A DNA stretch of 64,000 nt, taken from positions 1 to 64,000 of the forward strand of contig NZ_CADEAK010000007.1 of assembly GCF_902825225.1 (NCBI RefSeq), given 5' to 3'. Shown piece by piece: positions 41,892 to 50,778 of the stretch. The position numbers were made by a program, and so were the translations under genes. This DNA comes from Bartonella vinsonii subsp. berkhoffii ATCC 51672. GTDB lineage: Bacteria > Pseudomonadota > Alphaproteobacteria > Rhizobiales > Rhizobiaceae. Positions within the stretch are counted from its first letter, which is position 1. Each line of letters begins with the position of its first letter. The notes beneath the pieces were generated by a model, which did no database searches, was not told the DNA's origin, and saw only the letters and a program-made list of their open reading frames with translations.

Positions 41892-43318
41892 TTAGTTATT
41901 TGATTGTCCTGTTGGGTTTTTAAATATGTTATAAGAAACACGTAGAGCAAGCGGAATGCCAAGACAAAATAAAAGACTGATGAGTACTGCAAGAAGAGTT
42001 TTTGCGGCTAAAATCATTCCTACTATTCCTCCAGGATTTAAAAGACCCGAAAAATTGGTAATTGTTCCTGCAAGGGTTGCACTTAATGCTGCTGAAAATA
42101 GCTGTACAGAGGTAATGGATTCGCTAGCGCGTAGGGCATCTTCATTATTTGCACATTGTAAGATCCGAGTTAATAAATGCGGCCATGCTATACCAGCGCT
42201 CATCCCTATAGCAAACAATGCTAAGCAAATGATAACGATATGTCCAGATGTGGAATCTGTTATTGGAACGAGCCATAAAAGACCGCTTATACCCAAAAGA
42301 CTTAATATGGGGGAGTATACAATGATGCTATGAATTTTTTTGCATTTACACCAGCACTTGATAAGGAACCACATGTCCATCCGAAGCTCATGAGTGACGC
42401 TATATAACCAGCAATAAGTGGTGCTTGTCCATGAAGCTCTTGAAGAAAAAGTGGAAAATAAAGCTCTATACTATATACCACAGTCGTCATAACAAGTATC
42501 AAAGCATAAATAGAAAAAAACTCAGAAGAGAAGGAAAAGGATTTATGCGGCAACATGCGGTGAAGTGTGGATGATTCGATTTTTGCTAGCACAAAGAGAA
42601 GACTCAATCCGATAACTAATCCACCAATTTGCGTAATGGTGGTATTTATAGCTCCACCAGCAGAAATGATTATAATCAAAAAGATGAGTATGAAGAGTTG
42701 TAGAAGAGGAAGTGGGGATGATGGAACAGTGTTTTCATTTTCTTTTGGTAAAACTTTAAGGGCGATGAGCAAGAAGATTATAGCTAAGACACCGATAACC
42801 CAAAAGGATGCTCTCCATATACCATAGTGTACAGAAATACCACCGATAGCTGGTCCTAATAAGGTTGATATTCCCCACATTCCTGAAATAGTACTCAATG
42901 CATATGACCATACAGGTGGACTGAGAACAATACGAACCATAGAATAGGATAAGGATAGTAAAGAACCGCTTCCGAAGCCTTGAATAAAACGTCCTATTAA
43001 AAATAATGGCATAGTCGAAGCTATGGCGCACATGAAGGTACCAACGGTAAAAATACAGCCAGAAATCAAATACGCTTTGCGAGGGCCTATTTTCTCTAAT
43101 ATTTTCGTTGCAAGCGAAGTACCAAGGAGTGATGCTGTAATAAAGACGGTTGCTGCCCAAGAATAACAAAGCTCCCCGCCAATATCACTCATAAGAGAAG
43201 GCAAAATAGTAATAACAACATAAATGTTGGTGGCGTGTAATACAACACCACCCGTAAACGTTAAAAAACGAATACCATTTTTACCCAATAAAAGCGCAGA
43301 CCAGTTTTGTTTGTTCAC
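41892..43318 (-). pseudogene. MFS drug-efflux-type transporter with one frameshift
   Basis: Nearly intact major facilitator of about 470 residues. The N-terminal half has the motif-A-like loop GTSLATKILEKIGPRKAYLI and RFIQGFGSGSLLSLSYSMVR; later helices continue through LYFPLFLQELHGQAPLIAGY. At about 42336 a run of seven A (coding strand) puts the rest in another frame, which continues VYSPILSLLGISGLLWLVPI to the natural stop at 41892. One added A would restore the whole protein. This could be early decay, slippage-based switching or a sequencing error. Substrate unknown. Confidence 0.8.
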
Positions 43319-43391
43319 TGTTTTTGCTATTTAGTAAAGAGTTGACCTCCTTTATTTATAAGACAGTTATTTAAATTTGCCAAGAGAAGAT

Positions 43392-43419
43392 TCAAAGCTC
43401 TCCTTTCGCAGAGCTTTGA
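43392..43419 (-). terminator. Hairpin downstream of icd, possible terminator
   Basis: TCAAAGCTCT (43392-43401) and AGAGCTTTGA (43410-43419) form a perfect 10-bp stem with an 8-nt loop, 20 bp beyond the icd stop. The following minus-strand bases (TCTTCTCTT) are pyrimidine-rich but not a pure T-run. Confidence 0.5.
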
Positions 43420-43438
43420 GATTTAAATGAAGTGATAA

Positions 43439-44653
43439 CTAATTATTCATTGCTTGTCTAAGATTTTCATTAATTTTATCGAGGAAATCTGTTGTAGAAA
43501 GCCATTTTTGTTTCGGTCCAATTAAAAGTGCGAGATCTTTGGTCATAAAGCCTTCTTCAACAGTTTTAATACAAATTTCTTCTAATGTTTTGGCAAAGTT
43601 TTTTAATTTCTCATTATTATCCAGTTTAGCACGGTGTGCTAGTCCTCGTGTCCATGCAAAAATAGATGCAATAGAATTTGTTGATGTCTCTTCACCTTTT
43701 TGATGCTGACGGTAATGACGTGTTACTGTACCATGTGCTGCTTCGGCTTCAACAATTTTACCGTCTGGTGTCATGAGAACAGATGTCATAAGACCAAGGG
43801 AACCAAAGCCTTGAGCAACAATATCAGACTGGACATCACCATCATAGTTTTTACATGCCCATACATAGCCACCTGACCATTTAAGTGCAGAAGCAACCAT
43901 ATCGTCAATAAGGCGATGTTCGTAATATAATTTATGATTTTCAAATTCAGTTTTAAATTCTGCATCAAATATTTCTTGAAAGATGTCTTTAAAACGACCA
44001 TCGTAAGTTTTCAAAATGGTATTTTTTGTTGAAAGATAGACTGGAACATTTCGTTGTAGCCCATAATTAAAAGATGCTCTGGCAAAATCACAAATTGATT
44101 CATCAAGGTTGTACATAGCCATAGCAACCCCTGCGCTTGGAGCATCAAAGACATCATGTTTGATAATTTGATTGTCCTCTCCGACAAATTTAATACTTAA
44201 TTTTCCTTTGCTAGGAAATTTGAAATCCGTTGCTTTATATTGATCACCAAAAGCGTGCCGTCCAATAATAATTGGTTTTGTCCAGTTAGGAACGAGGCGT
44301 GGGACATTTTTACAAATAATAGGTTCACGAAAAATAACGCCCCCTAAGATATTACGGATCGTGCCATTGGGTGATTTCCACATTTTTTTAAGGTTAAATT
44401 CTTTAACCCGCGCTTCATCTGGTGTGATGGTTGCACATTTTATACCAACCCCATATTTTTTGATAGCATTGGCAGAATCAATAGTTACCTGATCATCGGT
44501 TGCATCTCGATTTACAACGGAAAGATCGTAATATTTAAGCTCAATATCAAGATAGGGATGGATCAATTTATCTTTGATATATTTCCAGATTATACGAGTC
44601 ATTTCATCCCCATCGATTTCAACAACGGGGTTTTCCACTTTGATCTTTGCCAT
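43439..44653 (-). CDS. icd: Isocitrate dehydrogenase (NADP+), eukaryotic-like subfamily
   Basis: IDH of 404 residues, oxidatively decarboxylates isocitrate to 2-oxoglutarate in the TCA cycle. It belongs to the dimeric subfamily shared with mitochondrial IDH1/2, not the E. coli type: [20 protein letters not shown], the isocitrate-binding [13 protein letters not shown], and [20 protein letters not shown] followed by [12 protein letters not shown] near the NADP site. Starts at an ATG after AGGATTTCTC. Its upstream region is a long non-coding stretch. Confidence 0.97.
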   Translation of the reverse strand: MAKIKVENPVVEIDGDEMTRIIWKYIKDKLIHPYLDIELKYYDLSVVNRDATDDQVTIDSANAIKKYGVGIKCATITPDEARVKEFNLKKMWKSPNGTIRNILGGVIFREPIICKNVPRLVPNWTKPIIIGRHAFGDQYKATDFKFPSKGKLSIKFVGEDNQIIKHDVFDAPSAGVAMAMYNLDESICDFARASFNYGLQRNVPVYLSTKNTILKTYDGRFKDIFQEIFDAEFKTEFENHKLYYEHRLIDDMVASALKWSGGYVWACKNYDGDVQSDIVAQGFGSLGLMTSVLMTPDGKIVEAEAAHGTVTRHYRQHQKGEETSTNSIASIFAWTRGLAHRAKLDNNEKLKNFAKTLEEICIKTVEEGFMTKDLALLIGPKQKWLSTTDFLDKINENLRQAMNN

Positions 44654-45412
44654 GAGAAATCCTTTTTATTTAAATGATATTATTTTTTATAGCATTTTCA
44701 AGTTTATGATGAAAAGTAAAAACAAGGATGATAGAATGTAACCATTAAAACATATATTATCAATATGTTAAGAATTATTACTAAACTGATTCATTAAAAA
44801 GATAATATTATTTCTTTCGTATAATTATTGTATAGTTGATAAAAAGCTGATGCAAGAGAAGGATTAAGTGAAATTTACTACAAAATGTAGAGAATTTTAT
44901 TTTTTGTAAGATGTTTGATTTAATTATTTGATAAATTTATATTATTATGGTGTTCGCTACGATTTTTAGAGATATTATGTTCGAGAAATAAATTGAATGT
45001 GATAGACAAGGAGCCATAATCAAAAAGGGGAGGCATAAACCGAGTCTTGAATCAGCCCCTTAGAGTAGTCTTGGACATTGTTTTTAAAGCTCTTCTGGGA
45101 ACTCAATAGAGTTTTATAAAGAATAAAAGCTGCATTTGCTAGAAAATACAGTTTATGTATTAGTATGCCTTACAAATTTTAAATATTACGAAACAACACT
45201 ATCCCATAGATCTATATTTAATCCATTTTCTTTTTCTTACAAGCATAAGTGATGTAGCATTCTCTTGGAAGAAAAATCACTCACATAGAAATATCGGCAA
45301 TTCTCTCCACAGGACAATTATGAAAATCCTATTCCCTAACCTTTATTCACGCATCCCGAATCTTAAAAAAACATATATTAAATCAATGAGTTATATGAGA
45401 TAAAAAAGGACC
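44654..45412. other. Non-coding stretch between icd and tRNA-Glu
   Basis: No gene supported in 759 AT-rich bases. The minus strand at about 45020-45155 reads a short stop-free stretch (ending QDSVYASPF) without a start codon or recognisable family, possibly a gene scrap. AAGGGG (45025) and CCCCTT (45056) could pair weakly. The icd promoter must lie at the left end. Confidence 0.5.
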
Positions 45413-45487
45413 TGGTACGCCCAAGGGGAATTGAACCCCTGTTTCCGCCGTGAAAGGGCGGCGTCCTAACCTCTAGACGATGGGCGC
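45413..45487 (-). tRNA. tRNA-Glu (anticodon TTC)
   Basis: Full cloverleaf on the minus strand. The acceptor arms are GCGCCCA and TGGGCGT with a G-U first pair, discriminator A, and CCA encoded in the gene. The anticodon stem CCGCC/GGCGG encloses CTTTCAC with anticodon TTC. The T arm reads AGGGGTTCAATTCCCCT. It stands alone, with 0.8 kb of non-coding sequence on each side. Confidence 0.97.
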
Positions 45488-45502
45488 GAACCAATGATGA
45501 GG

Positions 45503-45531
45503 CTTATAGAGAGGATCTTTTTACTTCGCAA
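45503..45531 (-). promoter_or_regulatory. Promoter of tRNA-Glu
   Basis: On the minus strand TTGCGA (45526-45531), a 17-nt spacer and TATAAG (45503-45508), 15 nt before the mature tRNA 5' end. Spacing and position fit a tRNA promoter. AGAGGA and TCCTCT flank the -35 as an inverted repeat. Confidence 0.55.
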
Positions 45532-46321
45532 GTCCTCTGCGTAATTTTTTTTAAAAAAACATATTTTATTGCATTATTTTGGATATGTTATTGTCACTCT
45601 TGGCTGGATTATTTTATTCTCTAGAGTTATATGTGAAAAAATAGAGAGCATAATTCATAAGTGATAATTTTTTTATGTTAGCACCGTGATAATCAAATGA
45701 TATTTTTCGTACTTACTTTTTTGAGAAATAAAAAAATAATTAAATCAGTATGTTAAATGGTTTTGAGTTTTTCTATTGTTGTTTTTCTGGAATATATGCT
45801 TGGTGTTTTACTTGTTCAAAGGTCCTCTATGAAGGAGAATAATCATCTAAGATTTTCGGAAAAACCAAAAGCGATTATAAACCACAAGCGACTATAGAGC
45901 AATTATTCTGAAATAAAACAATAAACATATCATTAATAAGCTAAAAAATGATACGAATCATATAAGATTGTTTTTGCAATTAGATATAGTTTTCTTATCG
46001 TTTAATAAAATGTTTGCCATCAAAATGAAAAAAATATTGCAACAAATCCAAAGTAAAACGGAATTTAATAATCATTTTTTCATATACTTATTTAAGCTTT
46101 ACTCTTTGTAGTAGTGGTTTAAGAAGGATATTACTCTTCAAAAGAGATAAATTTTGTATTCTGAGAGATTTTGATTGAATGAGCAGTTTTGTTGTAAAAG
46201 AGGACAAATTGAGTTGAATAGAGTAGGGGATTTCTTTAGATTATATTTGATTATATGCATCGGTTTCATTGGATTTGCACATAATAAATTTTTTTCAAAA
46301 AGAGGGATAAGCAGTTAGATA
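45532..46321. other. Non-coding stretch before hom
   Basis: About 790 AT-rich bases without a supportable gene. One imperfect direct repeat of 17 nt (45866-45882 and 45883-45899, 13 matching positions) is visible. The hom promoter and leader must lie near the right end; no attenuator-like leader peptide with Thr or Met runs was seen. Confidence 0.5.
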
Positions 46322-47632
46322 ATGGCAGAAGCTTTAAGAGTTGGCATTGCGGGCCTTGGTACGGTTGGTACTTCAGTTATAAGAATTCTGCGTGAAAAAG
46401 CGAGTAGTTTAGCTTACCAATGTGGACGATCAATCGAAATTGTTGCTGTTAGTGCACGTGATAGAAACCGTAAGCGTGGAATTGATCTGAGTGATATAAA
46501 ATGGTTCGATTCACCAGAGGAGTTGGCTTCTTCTGATGAGATTGATGTTTTTGTGGAATTAATTGGAGGTGAATTAGATGTTGTACATCAAGCTGTTAAG
46601 AAGGCGCTTGAGGTGGGGCATCATGTTGTTACTGCCAATAAAGCACTTCTTGCACGACACGGGGTAGCACTTGCTGTGAGTGCAGAAAAAAAAGGCGTTT
46701 TTTTTCATTTTGAAGCTGCTGTTGCTGGGGGAATTCCTGTCATCAAAGCGATGAGAGAATCACTTTGCGGTAGCCGTATATCGCGAATTTATGGTATTCT
46801 CAATGGAACCTGCAACTATATATTAACACGTATGTTTAATGAGGGCCTTTCATTTAAAGATTGTTTGACGGATGCACAGAGACTTGGTTATGCTGAAGCT
46901 GATCCAACTTTTGATATTGGGGGAAATGATACCGCTCATAAATTGGCTTTATTGACAAGTTTAGCATTCGGAACAGCCATTTCGTTAGATGATGTTTATG
47001 TTGAAGGAATTAGTAATATTTCGCAGATTGATATCCGTGCAGCTGATGAATTGGGTTATCGGATTAAGCTTTTAGGGGTCGCATTAGAAACCGATTCCGG
47101 AATTGAGCAACGTGTTCATCCAACAATGGTACCAACATCATCGATGATTGCACAGATTCATGGTGTGACAAATGCCCTTTCTATTCAAAGTGATTTATTA
47201 GGTGAATTGCTCTTTTCTGGTCCTGGTGCTGGAGGAGCGGCAACAGCATCAGCGGTTATTGGTGATTTGGCTGATATAGCGAAAGCACATACTGGTTTTC
47301 AGTATGCACCTGTTTTAAGAAATCCAGCATTGGGGCTTGCTCCTCATAAAAAAGCACGTATTTCGCATCATACTGGTGGGTATTTTATTCGTTTGAATGT
47401 TCATGATCGTGCTGGTGTTTTTGCTGCAGTAGCACAGCATATGGCTGATAACCACATTTCATTAGAGTCGATTGTTCAAAAAACTTTTGTAGAAAGCCAG
47501 ATTGTAAAAACAATTATTTTAATAACGCATGAAACAACGGAGGTGAATGTACGAAAAGCGCTTGCAGCAATTGAAAAAGATGGTCATCTTGTTGCAAAAT
47601 CTCAATTCATTCGTATTGAACCTATGGCATAG
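46322..47632 (+). CDS. hom: Homoserine dehydrogenase
   Basis: Monofunctional homoserine dehydrogenase of 436 residues, reduces aspartate semialdehyde to homoserine for Thr and Met. The nucleotide-binding motif GIAGLGTVGTSV starts at residue 8. Catalytic-domain signatures are HHVVTANKALLARHG, GGIPVIKAMRESLCG, ILNGTCNYILTRM and YAEADPTFDIGGNDTAHKLA. A C-terminal ACT domain (about 350-436, RLNVHDRAGVFAAVAQHMAD) suggests feedback control by threonine. Next comes glpX, as in other Rhizobiales. Confidence 0.97.
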   Translation: MAEALRVGIAGLGTVGTSVIRILREKASSLAYQCGRSIEIVAVSARDRNRKRGIDLSDIKWFDSPEELASSDEIDVFVELIGGELDVVHQAVKKALEVGHHVVTANKALLARHGVALAVSAEKKGVFFHFEAAVAGGIPVIKAMRESLCGSRISRIYGILNGTCNYILTRMFNEGLSFKDCLTDAQRLGYAEADPTFDIGGNDTAHKLALLTSLAFGTAISLDDVYVEGISNISQIDIRAADELGYRIKLLGVALETDSGIEQRVHPTMVPTSSMIAQIHGVTNALSIQSDLLGELLFSGPGAGGAATASAVIGDLADIAKAHTGFQYAPVLRNPALGLAPHKKARISHHTGGYFIRLNVHDRAGVFAAVAQHMADNHISLESIVQKTFVESQIVKTIILITHETTEVNVRKALAAIEKDGHLVAKSQFIRIEPMA

Positions 47633-47779
47633 AATTGAGAGGTTGTTTAATGATAAAGAAAAAATGTGAGTGTTTTTTTCTTTTGTGGAGAGTTTTTATC
47701 TTTACCAAAAGCTTTCTTCTTAATGTTTAACAATAAATGCTAATGCTTTTTTTAATACTCATTCGGTAGGATTTTTTAT

Positions 47780-48766
47780 ATGCCCGCATCTCAGAAAAAT
47801 TTAAATGGACTTGATCGTATTCTAACACTTGAATTGGTACGTGTCACTGAGCGTGCTGCTGTTGCAGCTGCACGTTGGTGTGGACGGGGTGATGAAAAGG
47901 CTGCTGATCAGGCTGCTGTGGATGCAATGCGTCAGGAGCTTAATCGGTTGCCTATTGATGGTACAGTGGTGATTGGTGAAGGGGAACGCGATGAAGCTCC
48001 TATGCTTTATATTGGAGAGAAAGTAGGACTTCAAGAGGGGACAGCGATTGATATTGCACTTGATCCACTTGAGGGAACGACAATTTGTGCTAAAAATCTT
48101 GCTAATTCTTTAGCTGTGGTTGCAATTGCTGAAAGAGGTAATTTACTTTACGCTCCTGACGTCTATATGAAAAAAATTGCTGTTGGTCCTGGTTATCCCA
48201 AGGGAATTGTTGATATAGATGCTTTGCCTGCTGATAATATTCATGCCCTTTCAAAAGCTAAAGGGGTAGCTGTAAATCAGGTAACTGTTTGTATTATGGA
48301 TCGGCCTCGTCATGAAAAACTGATTGGGGAAGTGCGTGCAACGGGAGCATCAATTCGTTTAATTGGTGATGGAGATGTCGCGGCTGTTATTGATACAACA
48401 GATCCAGATGAAACGGGTATTGATATCTACATGGGGATTGGTGGAGCACCAGAGGGTGTGTTAGCTGCTGCAGCTTTGCGTTGTATTGGTGGGCAGATGC
48501 AAGGTCGTTTGCTGCTTGATACAGAAGAAAAAATCGCGCGTGCAGCAAAAATGGGAATTGATGACCCCAATAAAGTTTATACAATCGAAGAAATGGCAAA
48601 AGGGGATGTGTTATTTTCTGCAACAGGTGTAACGGATGGCAATATGCTTTCAGGTGTTAAATTTACGCCTCGTTATATTCAAACAGAAACACTTGTGATG
48701 CGTTCACATACCGGTACAATCCGTCATATTAAAGCGCAGCATAGAGATTATTCAAAATTTGATTAA
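47780..48766 (+). CDS. glpX: Fructose-1,6-bisphosphatase class II
   Basis: GlpX-type phosphatase of 328 residues, gluconeogenic hydrolysis of fructose-1,6-bisphosphate. Metal and substrate motifs are GEGERDEAP (66-74) and ALDPLEGTT (93-101). The later GDGDVAAVI and GIGGAPEGVLAAAAL are also conserved. Starts at ATG 47780 after a TAGGA site. The hom-glpX order is conserved, but recJ, which often follows, is absent here. Confidence 0.96.
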   Translation: MPASQKNLNGLDRILTLELVRVTERAAVAAARWCGRGDEKAADQAAVDAMRQELNRLPIDGTVVIGEGERDEAPMLYIGEKVGLQEGTAIDIALDPLEGTTICAKNLANSLAVVAIAERGNLLYAPDVYMKKIAVGPGYPKGIVDIDALPADNIHALSKAKGVAVNQVTVCIMDRPRHEKLIGEVRATGASIRLIGDGDVAAVIDTTDPDETGIDIYMGIGGAPEGVLAAAALRCIGGQMQGRLLLDTEEKIARAAKMGIDDPNKVYTIEEMAKGDVLFSATGVTDGNMLSGVKFTPRYIQTETLVMRSHTGTIRHIKAQHRDYSKFD

Positions 48767-48831
48767 AATAATGCTTTCTTTTTAGCGGTATCTGTTAAGA
48801 AAGTGAAAAAGTATCATTTGGGGAGAGATTG

Positions 48832-48871
48832 TGCTTCCATAAAAACGCTAAGAGATGTTTTCATGGAAGCA
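48832..48871. terminator. Hairpin between convergent glpX and ilvE
   Basis: TGCTTCCAT (48832-48840) pairs with ATGGAAGCA (48863-48871), with an inner AAAAC/GTTTT stem of 5 bp (48842-48846 and 48857-48861). It lies between two genes that point at each other, so may end both transcripts, though neither side has a strong T-run. Confidence 0.5.
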
Positions 48872-48906
48872 TTGATAGAGTGATTTGTAGAAATATCTTC
48901 TTATTG

Positions 48907-50013
48907 TTATGAGAGCTGCACAGTGTGTACCCAGCCATTTTTATCTTCTATATTGCCTTTTTGAAGGTCAACAAGTTGTGTGCGAAGCTGTCTTGTAATT
49001 TCACCAATTGTTTCATTTCCGATAATGACTTCGCCATTTTTGTATTTAAAACGGCCGATTGATGTAATAACGGCTGCTGTACCACAAGCAAAGACTTCCT
49101 TAAGATGACCATTTTGTACATCTTCTTTGAGCGATTCAAAAGAATAAGGACGCTCTTCTATCGTTAGCCCCATTTGTTGGGCCAATTGTAAAATTGAATG
49201 GCGTGTTATTCCCGGAAGAATGGTGCCACTCAGTGCAGGTGTTACAAGTGTATTATTTGCCATAATAAAGCAAACATTCATGCCGCCAAGTTCTTCAATC
49301 CATTTATGTTCAATCATATCAAGGAAAAGCACTTGGCTACAATTATTTTGTACTGCGCTGCTTTGTGCAAGTAAGCCTGCTGCATAGTTGCCACCACACT
49401 TGGCAGCACCTGTGCCTCCTGGACCAGCACGGCTATAATCTGTTTCAATCCATACGCTAACAGATTTTTCTTCTCCTTTGAAATATGATTCAACTGGAGA
49501 GGCTATGATACAAAAAAGATATTCTTTAGAAGGGCGAACGCCTAAAAAGCTTTCATTGCCAAACATGAATGGACGTATGTAGAGGCTCGCATTGGGAAGT
49601 CCTGAAACCCATTTTTGATCAATTTTTACCAACTGATTAATTGCATCTAAAAAAATCTCCTTCGGTAATTCTGGCATAGCTAAACGCTTCGCTGATTCTA
49701 TAAAACGTTGTGCATTGGCTTCAGGGCGGAATAACAAAATACGCCCATCTTTTGCGAGATATGCTTTTAAACCTTCAAAAATTTCTTGCGCATAATGCAA
49801 AACGGTACTTGCTGGGCTAATCTCTAAGGGTTTATATTGAGAAATAACAGCGTTATGCCAACCTTTATCTTCAGTCCATTGGATGGTACACATGTGGTCT
49901 GTAAAAAATTGACCAAAACCAGGACTTTTTAGAATTTCTTCACGTTTCTGATCTGGCAGAGGTGATGGATGTTTTTCTATTTTAAACGGAAGCGATGATG
50001 TAAGGGATTTCAT
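48907..50013 (-). CDS. ilvE: Branched-chain amino acid aminotransferase
   Basis: Fold-type IV PLP aminotransferase of 368 residues, BCAT2-like group, interconverting Leu, Ile and Val with their keto acids. The PLP lysine is Lys205 in GAAKCGGNYA. Other motifs are HYAQEIFEGLKAY, YIRPFMFGNESFLGVRP and EELGGMNVCFIM. Starts MKSLTSSLPFKIEKHP at 50013. Convergent with glpX. Whether it serves synthesis or breakdown cannot be told, since no other branched-chain genes are in the window. Confidence 0.96.
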   Translation of the reverse strand: MKSLTSSLPFKIEKHPSPLPDQKREEILKSPGFGQFFTDHMCTIQWTEDKGWHNAVISQYKPLEISPASTVLHYAQEIFEGLKAYLAKDGRILLFRPEANAQRFIESAKRLAMPELPKEIFLDAINQLVKIDQKWVSGLPNASLYIRPFMFGNESFLGVRPSKEYLFCIIASPVESYFKGEEKSVSVWIETDYSRAGPGGTGAAKCGGNYAAGLLAQSSAVQNNCSQVLFLDMIEHKWIEELGGMNVCFIMANNTLVTPALSGTILPGITRHSILQLAQQMGLTIEERPYSFESLKEDVQNGHLKEVFACGTAAVITSIGRFKYKNGEVIIGNETIGEITRQLRTQLVDLQKGNIEDKNGWVHTVQLS

Positions 50014-50314
50014 AACTAAGACCTTTTAGGGTATACTTTGTTTCTGTGTAGTTTTTATTATAAGAAAAATAAAATAGTTTTATTACAACTTTTTTTTATT
50101 TTTAGCAAAACATTCATGTTAATGTTTCAGCATAGAATTAAAAGAAAAGACTCTTAAGAGATATTTTTGTTTTTATGTTTCTTTTTGTCAATTTTATCAA
50201 GTTATCGGGAACCTTTAGGAATATTTATCGTTTTCCAAAAGTAAGTATCTGAATAATTTCATATATGTATATTTTGTAACTTAAAGGTAGGGGAATTGAG
50301 AAAAGGAATTCACT
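50014..50314. other. ilvE upstream region
   Basis: No gene in 301 AT-rich bases between divergent ilvE and the small membrane protein gene. It must hold both promoters. No leader peptide rich in branched-chain codons was seen. Confidence 0.5.
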
Positions 50315-50608
50315 ATGATTGATAGAAATTACCACACATATGACAAGCGTATAGCTGCTGAAAAAAAAGAGCGCGAACAGCTTAATTCAATTGGTAGAGG
50401 TATCCTTGCTATTCTTCTTGGAGTTTTTATTATTTGGTTTGTTTTTGGCTTTTTAGGATCTTTTTTTGAAAAAAAACCTGAATATATATCACATTATAGT
50501 ACGACAGAATCAAATCAAACGATAACAAGCCCTAGAAAAGATTTAAATTCGACATCTCCAATACCTTATATCTATAAAAATACAACGTCCTCTTTCCCCC
50601 ATGAGTAA
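50315..50608 (+). CDS. Small single-pass membrane protein, uncharacterised
   Basis: Protein of 97 residues with no family I recognise. A charged N-terminus (DKRIAAEKKEREQLNS) is followed by one strong membrane helix, about residues 29-52 (GILAILLGVFIIWFVFGFLG), and a polar Ser/Thr/Pro-rich tail. The ATG at 50315 has AAAAGGA 8 nt upstream, which supports a real gene. Orientation is probably N-in with the tail in the periplasm. Confidence 0.7.
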   Translation: MIDRNYHTYDKRIAAEKKEREQLNSIGRGILAILLGVFIIWFVFGFLGSFFEKKPEYISHYSTTESNQTITSPRKDLNSTSPIPYIYKNTTSSFPHE

Positions 50609-50733
50609 TTCCTCAGATAAAAAATTTCATGAGGCAGAGATTAAGATATAAAGTTTTTTCAAATATATAAGCTTAAAAAATTGAGGCGATTTTAATTCCT
50701 GAAATTAATCAATAAACCAAATCATCAGTATTA

Positions 50734-50778
50734 AAATAAATCATGCAGCCGTTATTAAAGCGGCTGCATGATTTATTT
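50734..50778 (-). terminator. Strong hairpin overlapping the stop of the SPOR gene
   Basis: AAATAAATCATGCAGCCG (50734-50751) and its exact complement (50761-50778) form an 18-bp perfect stem with a 9-nt loop. Its distal arm includes part of the TAA stop at 50777-50779. The stem ends in an AT-rich segment instead of a pure T-run. Confidence 0.75.

Noticed and set aside
45018-45160. Stop-free minus-strand stretch ending QDSVYASPF
   Set aside because: About 45 codons, no start codon and no recognised family. May be a gene scrap, but not supportable.
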